DNA from: Candidatus Zixiibacteriota bacterium
GTDB taxonomy: Bacteria; Zixibacteria; MSB-5A5; GN15; FEB-12
Assembly: GCA_022571985.1 (NCBI GenBank)
Contig: JACZWU010000002.1
Coordinates: 124,001 to 188,000 of the forward strand
DNA: 64,000 bases
Reading direction: 5' to 3'
The position numbers were made by a program, and so were the translations under genes. The notes beneath the pieces are model-generated. The model was given only the letters and a program-made list of their open reading frames with translations, searched no databases and was not told the DNA's origin. Of this stretch, positions 27,458 to 35,624 are shown in pieces. The first letter of the stretch is position 1. The number at the start of each line of letters is the position of its first letter.

Positions 27458-27562
27458 AGTTGTGAAACTCGTCTCGTAGAGCCCGCCATTAATTTCGCAG
27501 ATAAATTTTTATTTTTGTTTAATTATATGATAGAAACCCACCGCAAGCGGATGGGCCACCCG
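27458..27562 (+). repeat. Dispersed repeat A plus B, copy 2 (direct repeat of copy 1)
   Basis: It matches 26799-26903 base for base except six positions. In the small hairpin the inner stem is CTC/GAG here (27468-27470 with 27479-27481) against GTC/GAC in copy 1, a paired change that keeps the stem. Repeat B follows at 27537-27555 and runs straight into a terminator hairpin. Confidence 0.85.
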
Positions 27563-27588
27563 GCCGGTTGTCCGGTGGTGTTTTTTTT
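27556..27588 (+). terminator. Rho-independent terminator after repeat copy 2
   Basis: CCACCCGG and CCGGTGG pair with one bulged C around a short loop and are followed by a G and a run of nine T (27580-27588). It may end the lipoprotein transcript. Confidence 0.75.
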
Positions 27589-27705
27589 GCCTTTCGCTTA
27601 ATTCGCGATTATATTTCAATATAAGAGTACGGTATTAGTTGGGCACAGTATAGAAATTGACTAACATTACCGGCGTAAGTAAAACATAAACTCGGAGATA
27701 CTGAC

Positions 27706-27810
27706 ATGGGCGACAAAGGAAGTAAAGACAAAGGGAAAAGGGAAAAAAGAAAAGAAGCAAAAAAAACTCCCAAGGAAAAACGGAAAGAAAAGATTAAAAA
27801 GAAGCAATAG
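27706..27810 (+). CDS. Lys-rich microprotein upstream of RhlE helicase, copy 1 (34 aa)
   Basis: ATG 27706 follows a GGAG ribosome site. The product is a very basic, Lys/Glu-rich helix (MGDKGSKDKGKREKRKEAKK at the start). It is nearly identical to the 38-aa product at 51540, but CAG there is TAG here, so the last four residues are lost. Amino-acid conservation between the copies and the ribosome sites support translation. Its partner is unknown; being next to an RNA helicase gene, RNA or ribosome binding is a reasonable guess. Confidence 0.6.
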   Translation: MGDKGSKDKGKREKRKEAKKTPKEKRKEKIKKKQ

Positions 27811-27914
27811 AAGGGCAGCTGATAAATACGTATAGATCCTGGCCCTTGATTTCCGCAATTAGATTTCGCAAGATTAGCCTATCTTTTGTTTCGGGTTAGC
27901 TATATTCTAGTCCG

Positions 27915-29072
27915 ATGGTAAGAGAATCACATTCTACTGGGTTTGGCGGCCTGGGTATCGCCCCGGGGCTGCTTTCGGCCATCGCTCGCCTTAAATTCAC
28001 AGAACCAACCCCTATTCAGAGCCGCTCGATTCCGGTCGGACTTGAAGGCAAGGATCTTATAGCGATTGCCCAGACCGGGACCGGCAAAACACTCGCTTTT
28101 GGCATTCCCATGATTCAACGTTTAGCCCAGTTAAATGGTCAGGGGTTGGTGCTTTTGCCGACGCGTGAACTGGCCATACAGGTCAGCGAATCGCTTTATG
28201 CGGTGGGCCGGTCGGTTGGTTTCAGTTCAGCGGTGGTGATTGGCGGAGCGCCAGAAGGACCGCAGAAGCAGGCTTTGAAGAAAAAGCCAAGTGTAATTAT
28301 AGCCACTCCCGGGCGGCTGGTGGATTTTCTGGAACAGCGGGCGGTGAATTTGTCGGCAGTTAAAATTCTTGTTTTAGACGAGGCCGACCGCATGCTTGAT
28401 ATGGGCTTTGCTCCGCAACTCAACAAGATATTAAAAGCGATTCACAAAGAACGGCAGACGATGTTGTTTTCGGCCACCATGCCGCAGGAGATTCTGGAAC
28501 TTGCCCACCGGCATATGAAGCTGCCGATGAATATTGAAATAGCTCCGTCGGGAACAGCTGCTGATAAAGTTGTGCAGGAAGTGTTCTTCATCAAGAAAGA
28601 ATCAAAGACCCGGCTTCTTGATGTTCTGCTTGCCGAATACCACGGATCGGTGCTGGTCTTTACCCGCACCAAATACGGGGCTCGAAAACTAAATCGCAAT
28701 GTTCGCGCCATGGGGCATTCGGCGGCAGAAATTCATTCTGACCGCAGCCTGCCGCAGCGCCGTGACGCACTCGAAGGATTTAAGTCCGGCAAGTACCGGG
28801 TTCTGATTGCCACCGACATTGCAGCGCGGGGCATAGATGTAGCTGGCATTGAGTTAGTTGTAAATTACGATCTGCCCAGCACTTCTGGTGATTATGTGCA
28901 TCGCATTGGCCGGACTGCCCGGGCCGGTTTGGCCGGTCGGGCGATTTCCTTTGCTACCTTTGAACAGAAAAAAGATATCAAGAATATAGAGCGGTTGATA
29001 AAAACCGGGCTGGCTATCAAGCAGGTGCCGTCGTTGCCATCTAAAACAACTCCAAATCGCAGGCCAAAATAA
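27915..29072 (+). CDS. rhlE: DEAD-box RNA helicase, RhlE type, copy 1 (short C-tail)
   Basis: The 385-aa protein has the full helicase core: Q motif (PTPIQSRSIP), AQTGTGKT, PTRELA, TPGRL, DEADRMLDMGF, SAT, then HSDRSLPQRRDALEGF, ATDIAARGID and HRIGRTARAG. It would unwind short RNA duplexes in ribosome assembly or RNA decay. It is almost identical to the helicase at 51750 but stops at NRRPK, lacking the basic RNA-binding tail of about 43 residues in the other copy; downstream similarity resumes near GATTTTCAA, so the tail was probably deleted here. No Shine-Dalgarno is visible; a TATATT box lies about 12 bases before the ATG. Confidence 0.92.
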   Translation: MVRESHSTGFGGLGIAPGLLSAIARLKFTEPTPIQSRSIPVGLEGKDLIAIAQTGTGKTLAFGIPMIQRLAQLNGQGLVLLPTRELAIQVSESLYAVGRSVGFSSAVVIGGAPEGPQKQALKKKPSVIIATPGRLVDFLEQRAVNLSAVKILVLDEADRMLDMGFAPQLNKILKAIHKERQTMLFSATMPQEILELAHRHMKLPMNIEIAPSGTAADKVVQEVFFIKKESKTRLLDVLLAEYHGSVLVFTRTKYGARKLNRNVRAMGHSAAEIHSDRSLPQRRDALEGFKSGKYRVLIATDIAARGIDVAGIELVVNYDLPSTSGDYVHRIGRTARAGLAGRAISFATFEQKKDIKNIERLIKTGLAIKQVPSLPSKTTPNRRPK

Positions 29073-29187
29073 AAGTAAACTGACCCACTACCCGATTTTC
29101 AACCAACTTGACAATGGCCAATAGTACACTGCACGAGATAAAATTGCTGCATAGTCTATTGTTGGGAAACCTACTCTTAAATTAAAT

Positions 29188-30567
29188 CTATAAGATTTTC
29201 TCTAATTCTTTAACTAAAAGGTCAATATCAGATTTTTCTGTGCGAAAATTGGTAATACAGGCTCGTAGGACCGGAATCTTGTTTTTCAACTTTGTCTCTG
29301 AAATCCAAACCCTTTGGCTATCATATAAAAGTTGGAGAAGATTGCTTGGTGAAACTTCCTGGTTTATTATTTTTTCATGTGTGAAACAAACAACCGGCAG
29401 CGGAGTGTCATTCATAATAGTCCACCCTGAGTTTTTCAAAGCCTTACGCAAATGTATACCCATCTGAACCTGGTGTTCAATCATCTCAGCAAATCCGTCA
29501 ATACCAAGTTCTGCAAGACACATGAAGACCTTTAGCCCAATAAAACGTCGCGAGCATTGTATTGTTGTGTCATACAAATCGATTGTATCTCCTGACTTGC
29601 CCGGCATGTATGGTGACACAACTCTAAAAGCTTTTGTAACTGCGTCTTTATGCTTGCAGAAAAACATACCAGCACCCATTGATACCGAGAACCATTTATG
29701 GGCATCGCAGGTAATTGAATCTGCCAGCTCAATACCTGTCAAAAAGGGTTTCAAACGTGGCGACAATATTGCAGCACCTCCGTATGCAGCATCAACATGG
29801 AACCATAACTTATGCTCCTGGCAAAATTCAGCTAACTGGGGAAGTGGGTCTATGACCCCAGCACTTGTTGTACCTGCTGTCCCAACAACCAAAAAAGGGG
29901 CATAACACAGGGCCTTATCTTCCTGCAACTGCTTCGTAAGGTCGTTCATATCAAGCTTCAGACTCTCATCCGTCTCAATAATTCTTAAAGAATTACGCCC
30001 TAATCCGGTGATATGGGCAATCTTGGTAAATGAGTTATGGGCTTCTTCTGTCAGATAGATCAACGGCTGGGACTTAAGACTTAAAATTCCGTTATCGCCA
30101 TATTGTGGAAAGGCCTTCGTCAAAGCTACTATGACTGCGGATAAATTGGCTTCCGTTCCCCCAGTAGTAAAATTAGCGGTGCATGAATCTGTATTAAAAC
30201 CAAATTGAGAGAGCAAATAGTTCAGAGTGAATTGTTCGATTTCGTTCGCTGCAGGAGCATGAGACCAAGAACCTAATTGTGGATTGTATAATGCCACAAG
30301 GGTATCTGCAATTATAGAAGACATTTTTACACCCGGTACGTACAGACCGAAGTAGAGGGGATGTGTAACATGGAGCGTCCACTGACGCATCATCCAGGAA
30401 ATGTCCGAAATCAGTTTATCTAAGGGGACTCTTTCATGGAAATCATATGTGGCATTTAGATGTGCACGTAACTCCTCTGAGTATGCCTTTGGAACTACTT
30501 TACTCTTTTCTACATTTAAGTAAAAATCTAAAACTTCATCCATTAACTGCTTTATAATTGAATTCAT
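29188..30567 (-). CDS. PLP-dependent group II amino acid decarboxylase
   Basis: The 459-aa protein belongs to the glutamate/aromatic amino acid decarboxylase superfamily. The PLP Lys is K291 in CDAHKWFS, the Asp that binds the pyridine nitrogen is D259 in HVDAAYGG, and the ring-stacking His is H177 in EEAHNS. The N-terminal part (HPLYFGLYVPGVKMSSIIAD) matches the tyrosine/DOPA/DAB decarboxylase branch. The substrate cannot be fixed from sequence. It starts 57 bp downstream of the ZIP transporter gene on the same strand. Confidence 0.88.
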   Translation of the reverse strand: MNSIIKQLMDEVLDFYLNVEKSKVVPKAYSEELRAHLNATYDFHERVPLDKLISDISWMMRQWTLHVTHPLYFGLYVPGVKMSSIIADTLVALYNPQLGSWSHAPAANEIEQFTLNYLLSQFGFNTDSCTANFTTGGTEANLSAVIVALTKAFPQYGDNGILSLKSQPLIYLTEEAHNSFTKIAHITGLGRNSLRIIETDESLKLDMNDLTKQLQEDKALCYAPFLVVGTAGTTSAGVIDPLPQLAEFCQEHKLWFHVDAAYGGAAILSPRLKPFLTGIELADSITCDAHKWFSVSMGAGMFFCKHKDAVTKAFRVVSPYMPGKSGDTIDLYDTTIQCSRRFIGLKVFMCLAELGIDGFAEMIEHQVQMGIHLRKALKNSGWTIMNDTPLPVVCFTHEKIINQEVSPSNLLQLLYDSQRVWISETKLKNKIPVLRACITNFRTEKSDIDLLVKELEKIL

Positions 30568-30624
30568 AATTCAATACCCAGACGAACAAGCGTTTAAACC
30601 GCCATATATTTCGTGGTTCATGAA

Positions 30625-31443
30625 TCAACCCAGAGCAACATCGAGCGTCATCATCACCGCAAAGCCTACAATTGCCCCCATGGTAGCAGCATCAGCATGT
30701 CTACCGGCTTGAGATTCAGGAATCAAATCTTCAACCGCCACAAAAATCATCGCTCCGGCAGCAAATGCCAGTGCATACGGCAGGACCGGTTGTGCAATTA
30801 ACACCAAGGCAGCGCCGAACACTCCGGCAATCGGTTCGACCACTCCAGAGAGCTGGCCGTACCAGAAACATTTCATTCGTGGCATCCCTTCACGTCGGAG
30901 AGGCATTGAGACCGCCATTCCTTCAGGGAAATTCTGTATCCCGATTCCAATTGCCAGAGCGACCGCACCGGCCAGTGTTGCAGATGGCAACCCGGCCGCA
31001 ACCGCTCCGAACGCAACCCCAATCGCCAGACCTTCGGGAATATTGTGAAGCGTTATCGCTGAAACCAGTAGTACACTCCGCTGCCAGCTTGTTTTTATAC
31101 CTTCGGCCTTGTTCATCGGGAAACCGGGATGAAGATGTGGCAGAAGCCAGTCAAAACCGCGTAGAAACAGGGCACCGGCCATAAAACCAACCGTCGCAGG
31201 GAGCCAAGCAGGAACAGACTTCCCCTCCGACATCTCAATCGCCGGAGCCAACAGGGACCAAAAACTGGCAGCTATCATAACCCCGGCGGCAAATCCGAGC
31301 AGAATGTCCATGGTTCGCCGCTTCGGTTCCCTCGACAGGAAAACGGTAGCTGCTCCGAGCGCTGTTACTCCCCAGGTGGAACAAGTCGCCAGAAGCGCCT
31401 GCATGATGGGATTCAGCTGGTTGAACCAGTCGGCTATTCCCAT
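30625..31443 (-). CDS. ZIP family metal transporter (GufA/ZupT-like)
   Basis: The 272-aa inner-membrane protein has about eight hydrophobic segments. The metal-path motifs HNIPEG and QNFPEG lie in the fourth and fifth of these; the second motif has Gln in place of the usual His. A Gly-rich first helix (GAATVF) and the [17 protein letters not shown] segment also fit the family. It would import zinc or other divalent ions. A good ribosome site (AAGGAG) precedes the start. Confidence 0.9.
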   Translation of the reverse strand: MGIADWFNQLNPIMQALLATCSTWGVTALGAATVFLSREPKRRTMDILLGFAAGVMIAASFWSLLAPAIEMSEGKSVPAWLPATVGFMAGALFLRGFDWLLPHLHPGFPMNKAEGIKTSWQRSVLLVSAITLHNIPEGLAIGVAFGAVAAGLPSATLAGAVALAIGIGIQNFPEGMAVSMPLRREGMPRMKCFWYGQLSGVVEPIAGVFGAALVLIAQPVLPYALAFAAGAMIFVAVEDLIPESQAGRHADAATMGAIVGFAVMMTLDVALG

Positions 31444-31560
31444 TCCCTATGCTCCTTTCTTTCAGAACCTTGTCGATGGCGGGATTTTGATGTCATTAGA
31501 ACATTCCCTGGTCAGTGTTTATCATTTCAAAGGAAATCACCGCGTAATTTCTGTTTTACA

Positions 31561-31983
31561 TTAGTTTGTGCTGTCTCTTGAAAGAAACAAGACGTACTCG
31601 GCCAGTTTTTCTATTTCTGTTATGGTAAGGGTTCTGCCATAAGGGGGCATCATGGCTGACAAATCAACCGCCAGGCCACCGCCTGTAATTACTTTAACTA
31701 CGTAGGCGCTGTCAGCTTTATTTAGAAAGGTAGAGTCTGTGAAATCTCTTGGTTTAGGCTCCAGATTGTAGGCATTAAAACCGTCACCCTTTCCTGTTGC
31801 GCCATGACAAACTGAGCAATAATGCAGGTACATACGTTTTGAATCCTCAACTGTTACGTCTGTGACTCGGAAAAATTCTCTGGCTGCCTCTAAAGCTAAA
31901 TCCTCTTTCTGAGGACTGTCGTTCTGGCAACTCAAGGCTATAATGACCATTGCCAATATTATTAACGGGAAGAAAAACTTCAT
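31561..31983 (-). CDS. Monohaem c-type cytochrome lipoprotein
   Basis: The 140-aa protein has a lipobox ending at C19 (IALSC), one haem site CSVCH (56-60) and a Met ligand candidate in MMPPYG near residue 113. The fold is that of class I cytochromes c with GKGDG after the haem. It should be a lipid-anchored periplasmic electron carrier. Its start overlaps the stop of the hexahaem gene by 4 bp (ATGA), so the two are translationally coupled. It is the last gene of the respiratory operon. Confidence 0.88.
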   Translation of the reverse strand: MKFFFPLIILAMVIIALSCQNDSPQKEDLALEAAREFFRVTDVTVEDSKRMYLHYCSVCHGATGKGDGFNAYNLEPKPRDFTDSTFLNKADSAYVVKVITGGGLAVDLSAMMPPYGRTLTITEIEKLAEYVLFLSRDSTN

Positions 31984-33773
31984 TCTGGTACCACTTGCTT
32001 CCCGATCAAAAAGGCAGTCAATTGCTTGGCTTCTTTTTCACTAAAGCCATAATTGGGATGAATTGTACTCGGCCGATATTTTTGGGGATTTCGCAGCCAT
32101 TTATAGACCCAGCCGGTTTCCAGCCTTTGGGCGAGATTGTCAAGCGTTGGCCCGACATAGCCACCCTTGCCGTCAATGATATGGCAGCTGACGCATTTCT
32201 GTTGGTCAAAAAGATTCTTGCCCTTACTTGCATCTTCAATTGTGAATTCATATTCGAGAAATTTTGGTATCTCTTTACTTACATAGACCTCTTTTAAGTA
32301 TTTTGCTATTTCTATTGCATCTGGTTCAGTCATTCTGAAGCGAGGCATTCTGGCCGTCACAATAGGTCTAACAGCGTACGGTTTAAGTAAATAGTTTTTC
32401 AGCCACTCATATTTGACTCTGCTGCCGACATTAGTCAATGAAACAGTAGAAATCGTTCCTCCGTATTTTTTGACAGTGTGACAACTGATACAGCTAAATC
32501 GTTCGAAAAGTTCTCCAAACTTGCCCGGAGGTTTAGTGTAAGGTGAACTTTCGAGCTCGTGGACTAAATATTCAGCTGGGTACTCACCTTCTTTGTTACC
32601 CAAGAGAGCGACAGTAATAGCCAGTGCCTCTTGATCGGTAAGATTGAAATTGGGCATATTATAAATTGAATCAAATGCAATCGGATTTTTTATTTTCATG
32701 AAAATCCAGTTGTGCAAATTGCGGGCGACATCGTTCTTGTTCCCGAAATAGAGCGATGACACCGACCTGTTGCCGATATTTGAGAGATCGGTACCGACTT
32801 TCAGCTTCGGAATATCAGCTACATTATGACATCCGCGGCAGCCGTAGCCCCAGAAGATTTGCTTGCCTTTAATTACTTTTTGCTGGCGCTCTTCTGGCGA
32901 TAGAGCCGCTTGAGCTGCATTTAATTTTTGCGGGTAGAGATAGTCATCTTCGGTAAATTCATCGAAAAAATAAGCCGCGATGTCCAATGCCTCTTGATTG
33001 GAGAAATTAAATTCCAGCATTTTTTTGCGCGGCTGGTAATAATGGATGTTACGCAGAAAATTCGGGAGCCACGCTTCTTTTACTTTGTCCCCGACTCTCT
33101 CAAGTTCGGGAGCAAACGTGCCGCCTCGACCATGAATAGAATGACAGGAAATACAGCGTGACTCTCTTACCAGAATATCCCCGCGATCCGGGTCACCTGC
33201 TGCAGTTGGCATCTCATTTATGAAAACCGGCGGAGAGTCTTTGTCGTCCAAACTGATCAAGTATTCTATAAGACTGAACAGCTTTTGGTCATCAAGCCTA
33301 AAAGTCGGCATCCTGGGGTTTTTGAGATAATTGTGCGGATCTTTAAGCCAGTGGTACAGCCAGCCGCGATTCACTTTGTTGCCGATGCCATTAAGGTCGG
33401 GACCCAATTCGTCGACTTTATCCTCATAAAAGTCACTAATACTATGACAGCTGATGCAGCCTTTTTCTCTAAAGAGAATGCGTCCCTGGGTAAGCAAAGA
33501 AGTCTTGGGAACTTCCTCTGATAGATGGCAGGTACCACAGCTGGCTTCGAGGAATTCTTTCGGCCAATCGCTTTTTTCCCAGAACTCTGTGGTCATGTGA
33601 GCTGGTATGGCCCTGAACTCTTCGCTGAAGAAAATTGTTTTTTCGATGTAGGTTAAATCGTCGCTGCTTACAGGAATATTGTTCATAAAGTCGCAGCTTG
33701 TGACCAGGGCCAGAATTGACAAGGCTGCAATTACTAGCCCGACCGAAAACTTCCGATTATTAGCAATATTCAC
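31980..33773 (-). CDS. Hexahaem c-type cytochrome lipoprotein made of repeated cytochrome domains
   Basis: The 597-aa protein starts at GTG 33773 with AGGGA upstream and has a lipobox ending at C27 (LVTSC). Six CxxCH sites are present: CGTCH (79-83), CISCH (106-110), a second CISCH, CRGCH, a third CISCH and CVSCH. Five of them head about 100-residue class I cytochrome domains with a later Met ligand region (RMPTF, KMLEF, NMPNF, RMPRF); the last has IHPNYGF instead, so its sixth ligand may differ. The first site has no domain of its own. It would form a periplasmic electron wire. A hairpin precedes the gene within the operon. Confidence 0.88.
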   Translation of the reverse strand: MNIANNRKFSVGLVIAALSILALVTSCDFMNNIPVSSDDLTYIEKTIFFSEEFRAIPAHMTTEFWEKSDWPKEFLEASCGTCHLSEEVPKTSLLTQGRILFREKGCISCHSISDFYEDKVDELGPDLNGIGNKVNRGWLYHWLKDPHNYLKNPRMPTFRLDDQKLFSLIEYLISLDDKDSPPVFINEMPTAAGDPDRGDILVRESRCISCHSIHGRGGTFAPELERVGDKVKEAWLPNFLRNIHYYQPRKKMLEFNFSNQEALDIAAYFFDEFTEDDYLYPQKLNAAQAALSPEERQQKVIKGKQIFWGYGCRGCHNVADIPKLKVGTDLSNIGNRSVSSLYFGNKNDVARNLHNWIFMKIKNPIAFDSIYNMPNFNLTDQEALAITVALLGNKEGEYPAEYLVHELESSPYTKPPGKFGELFERFSCISCHTVKKYGGTISTVSLTNVGSRVKYEWLKNYLLKPYAVRPIVTARMPRFRMTEPDAIEIAKYLKEVYVSKEIPKFLEYEFTIEDASKGKNLFDQQKCVSCHIIDGKGGYVGPTLDNLAQRLETGWVYKWLRNPQKYRPSTIHPNYGFSEKEAKQLTAFLIGKQVVPE

Positions 33774-33790
33774 TTTAGCATCCCTACAAA

Positions 33791-33815
33791 AAGGCAGACG
33801 GCCAGCGCCTGCCTT
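33791..33815 (-). terminator. Hairpin inside the respiratory operon (partial terminator)
   Basis: AAGGCAG and CTGCCTT pair in 7 bp around an 11-nt loop; on the minus strand the run continues TTTTTG. It lies between the cupredoxin and hexahaem genes and could lower expression of the two downstream cytochrome genes. Confidence 0.55.
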
Positions 33816-33843
33816 ATTTGATATTTCTCCAATATAAATGCAA

Positions 33844-34452
33844 TTATTTTTTCTTCAAAGCAAATTCAATTTCTACAGAGCCGGAGTCCGGCATAACTAT
33901 ACTGACATCCTCCGCTTTGCGTTTAGGGTGCCATACTTTGACATTGTATTTTCCGGGCGGAACACCGCTTATCTTAAAGAAACCAGAGTCGTCCGCTTTA
34001 CTAAAATAAGGATTGTCGATTACTACTACATAGGCCTCCATTTCAGGGTGAACATTACATAGCAAGACCGGGTCACAGACTTTCTCACAGCTATTTTTGA
34101 AAGTGAATGACCTGATGTCTCCTTTTGGCCAGGTTCCCAGATTCATTTTGTCAGCAGATTCATCCGGACTGAAGACGTTGTGGGCGACGTCGTCGCTATT
34201 TAAAAAGTCAACGGTAGTTCCCACCAATACAGGCAGTATATGTGGTGAAAAGATCATATTTAGCTGGTCCATTACCGGATTCTTTTCCGGGGGTATGAAG
34301 TCGCCCGGAGCGCTTTCAATATAAACGACTGTCTTTGGAAGATATTTACTTCTCTTGGCTTTCACAAATCCGGTTATATCTCCTGCATCTGAACTGGCAA
34401 ACTGAAAAATCACCAGGATTAATCCGAGACTTAAGAGTTTAATCAGTTTCAT
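33844..34452 (-). CDS. Secreted cupredoxin-like protein with C-terminal beta-sandwich
   Basis: The 202-aa protein has a signal peptide (1-22), a cupredoxin domain with a type 1 copper ligand set H91 (VAHNVF), C132, H135 and M138 (LCNVHPEM), and a short CarboxypepD-regulatory-like sandwich after residue 145 (GVPPGKYNVKVWHP). It is probably a periplasmic copper electron carrier. It lies between a His-rich lipoprotein and a hexahaem cytochrome, which supports a redox role. Confidence 0.82.
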   Translation of the reverse strand: MKLIKLLSLGLILVIFQFASSDAGDITGFVKAKRSKYLPKTVVYIESAPGDFIPPEKNPVMDQLNMIFSPHILPVLVGTTVDFLNSDDVAHNVFSPDESADKMNLGTWPKGDIRSFTFKNSCEKVCDPVLLCNVHPEMEAYVVVIDNPYFSKADDSGFFKISGVPPGKYNVKVWHPKRKAEDVSIVMPDSGSVEIEFALKKK

Positions 34453-34489
34453 TTTATTTCCTCACTTTCATATAAATTATGATGTTAAT

Positions 34490-35602
34490 TTAGTGGCCAT
34501 CTCCGCCGCCAGCATCTGCTGCATGCTCTCCAAGACCCAAATGCATATTCTCACCGAAGTAAAAGCCTTCATGGCCGTAAATCGGTTTCAGGGTTTTTAT
34601 AATAGTACTGCCTGCTTCAACGTTGATTACAGTCAAAGTTACGATTGAACCGGCCAGAGGCTGCTCGTGAGCTTCGACGGTCGGGTCATCCAGCTTTAAT
34701 GAAAAATTGATAGTTTCGTTTCCTGATTTAGGCAGCAGGCCCATGCCCACAGCGCCATATGTTGCTACCGCTCCGGCCCTGAGAGTTATGTTAAGTGAAT
34801 CATTTGAGGCACCCACCCAGGTAGTCGAACCGACTGTGCCACCTGTAAATTGACTGTCGAAAACAAATCCGGAAAAAGCAGCCGAAATATCGGTTGTCCA
34901 CTTGTTCATTGTCTCCTCGTCACGGAAAAATCCGGGAGGTTCAATTTCCAGACTCAGATTATAGCTGTCGTAGGGCAGCTCCGAGTTTGCTTCGTAACGC
35001 AGGCCATGCTTGGTCTGCACCGGTACCAAATGCACTTCAAATGTGTCTGTGGCACCTTCGGCAAACAGGGTGACATGACAATGAGAGACAGTCAAACCGC
35101 CATGGGCGTCGTGGCCGGTTGCGGTCTCTGCAATCTCCACTATAATATGGTTGGAGCCAGCTTCGGCATGATGTTCGACTAAGGCACCATCGTGTTCCAT
35201 CTCCCACAACTCTTTGGCGGCACCGATAGACATTTTGATATGCATCTGTGGCAGCTCTATCGAACCGACCAGAATATCTGCCGAATCAGCTGTTGCTACT
35301 CCGGCTGCTTTTTGAAGCAGTACTACCGGGTAGGGGCTGCTGACGCCGTGGTGTGCACCAGTGTCGGCTGGGGCATCTGTTCCACCGATTTCGGCCACGA
35401 AGGCGACATTTACCGGCACAGTCCAGTAGTTCCAGGTTTCGACAGTCCTGAGGGCATCGGTTGGCTGGATATTCAGCTGAATTATCAATTCAGTTGACAT
35501 CTCAACCGCTGGTGCTGAGACCGGGTTGTCATCAACGCTGCAGGACAGAAGCGCAAATGCTCCGACAGAGGCTATAATTAAAGTGTATTTGATAAAGGAC
35601 AT
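34490..35602 (-). CDS. His-rich lipoprotein of unknown function
   Basis: The 370-aa protein starts at ATG 35602, chosen because AAGGAG lies eight bases upstream; a longer frame to 35635 would run into the preceding gene. It has a lipobox ALLSC. The middle is rich in His (VEHHAEAGSNHI, HDAHGGLTVSHCHV) and the segment with KHGLRYEANSELPYDSYNL resembles iron-binding Tp34/P19-type beta-sandwiches, though I am not sure. A further His-rich stretch ends the protein. It could bind copper or iron for the neighbouring cytochromes and cupredoxin. Confidence 0.7.
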   Translation of the reverse strand: MSFIKYTLIIASVGAFALLSCSVDDNPVSAPAVEMSTELIIQLNIQPTDALRTVETWNYWTVPVNVAFVAEIGGTDAPADTGAHHGVSSPYPVVLLQKAAGVATADSADILVGSIELPQMHIKMSIGAAKELWEMEHDGALVEHHAEAGSNHIIVEIAETATGHDAHGGLTVSHCHVTLFAEGATDTFEVHLVPVQTKHGLRYEANSELPYDSYNLSLEIEPPGFFRDEETMNKWTTDISAAFSGFVFDSQFTGGTVGSTTWVGASNDSLNITLRAGAVATYGAVGMGLLPKSGNETINFSLKLDDPTVEAHEQPLAGSIVTLTVINVEAGSTIIKTLKPIYGHEGFYFGENMHLGLGEHAADAGGGDGH

Positions 35603-35624
35603 TTTTTCACTCCTTACTATAAAG

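Noticed and set aside
27667-27858. Antisense frame opposite the Lys-rich microORF
   Set aside because: It is rich in Phe/Leu only because it is the complement of poly-Lys codons; the sense frame has a ribosome site and is conserved in the second copy.
30568-31560. Zinc riboswitch or Zur-type site at the ZIP gene
   Set aside because: I saw no clear palindrome or structured leader in the short gap before the transporter gene.
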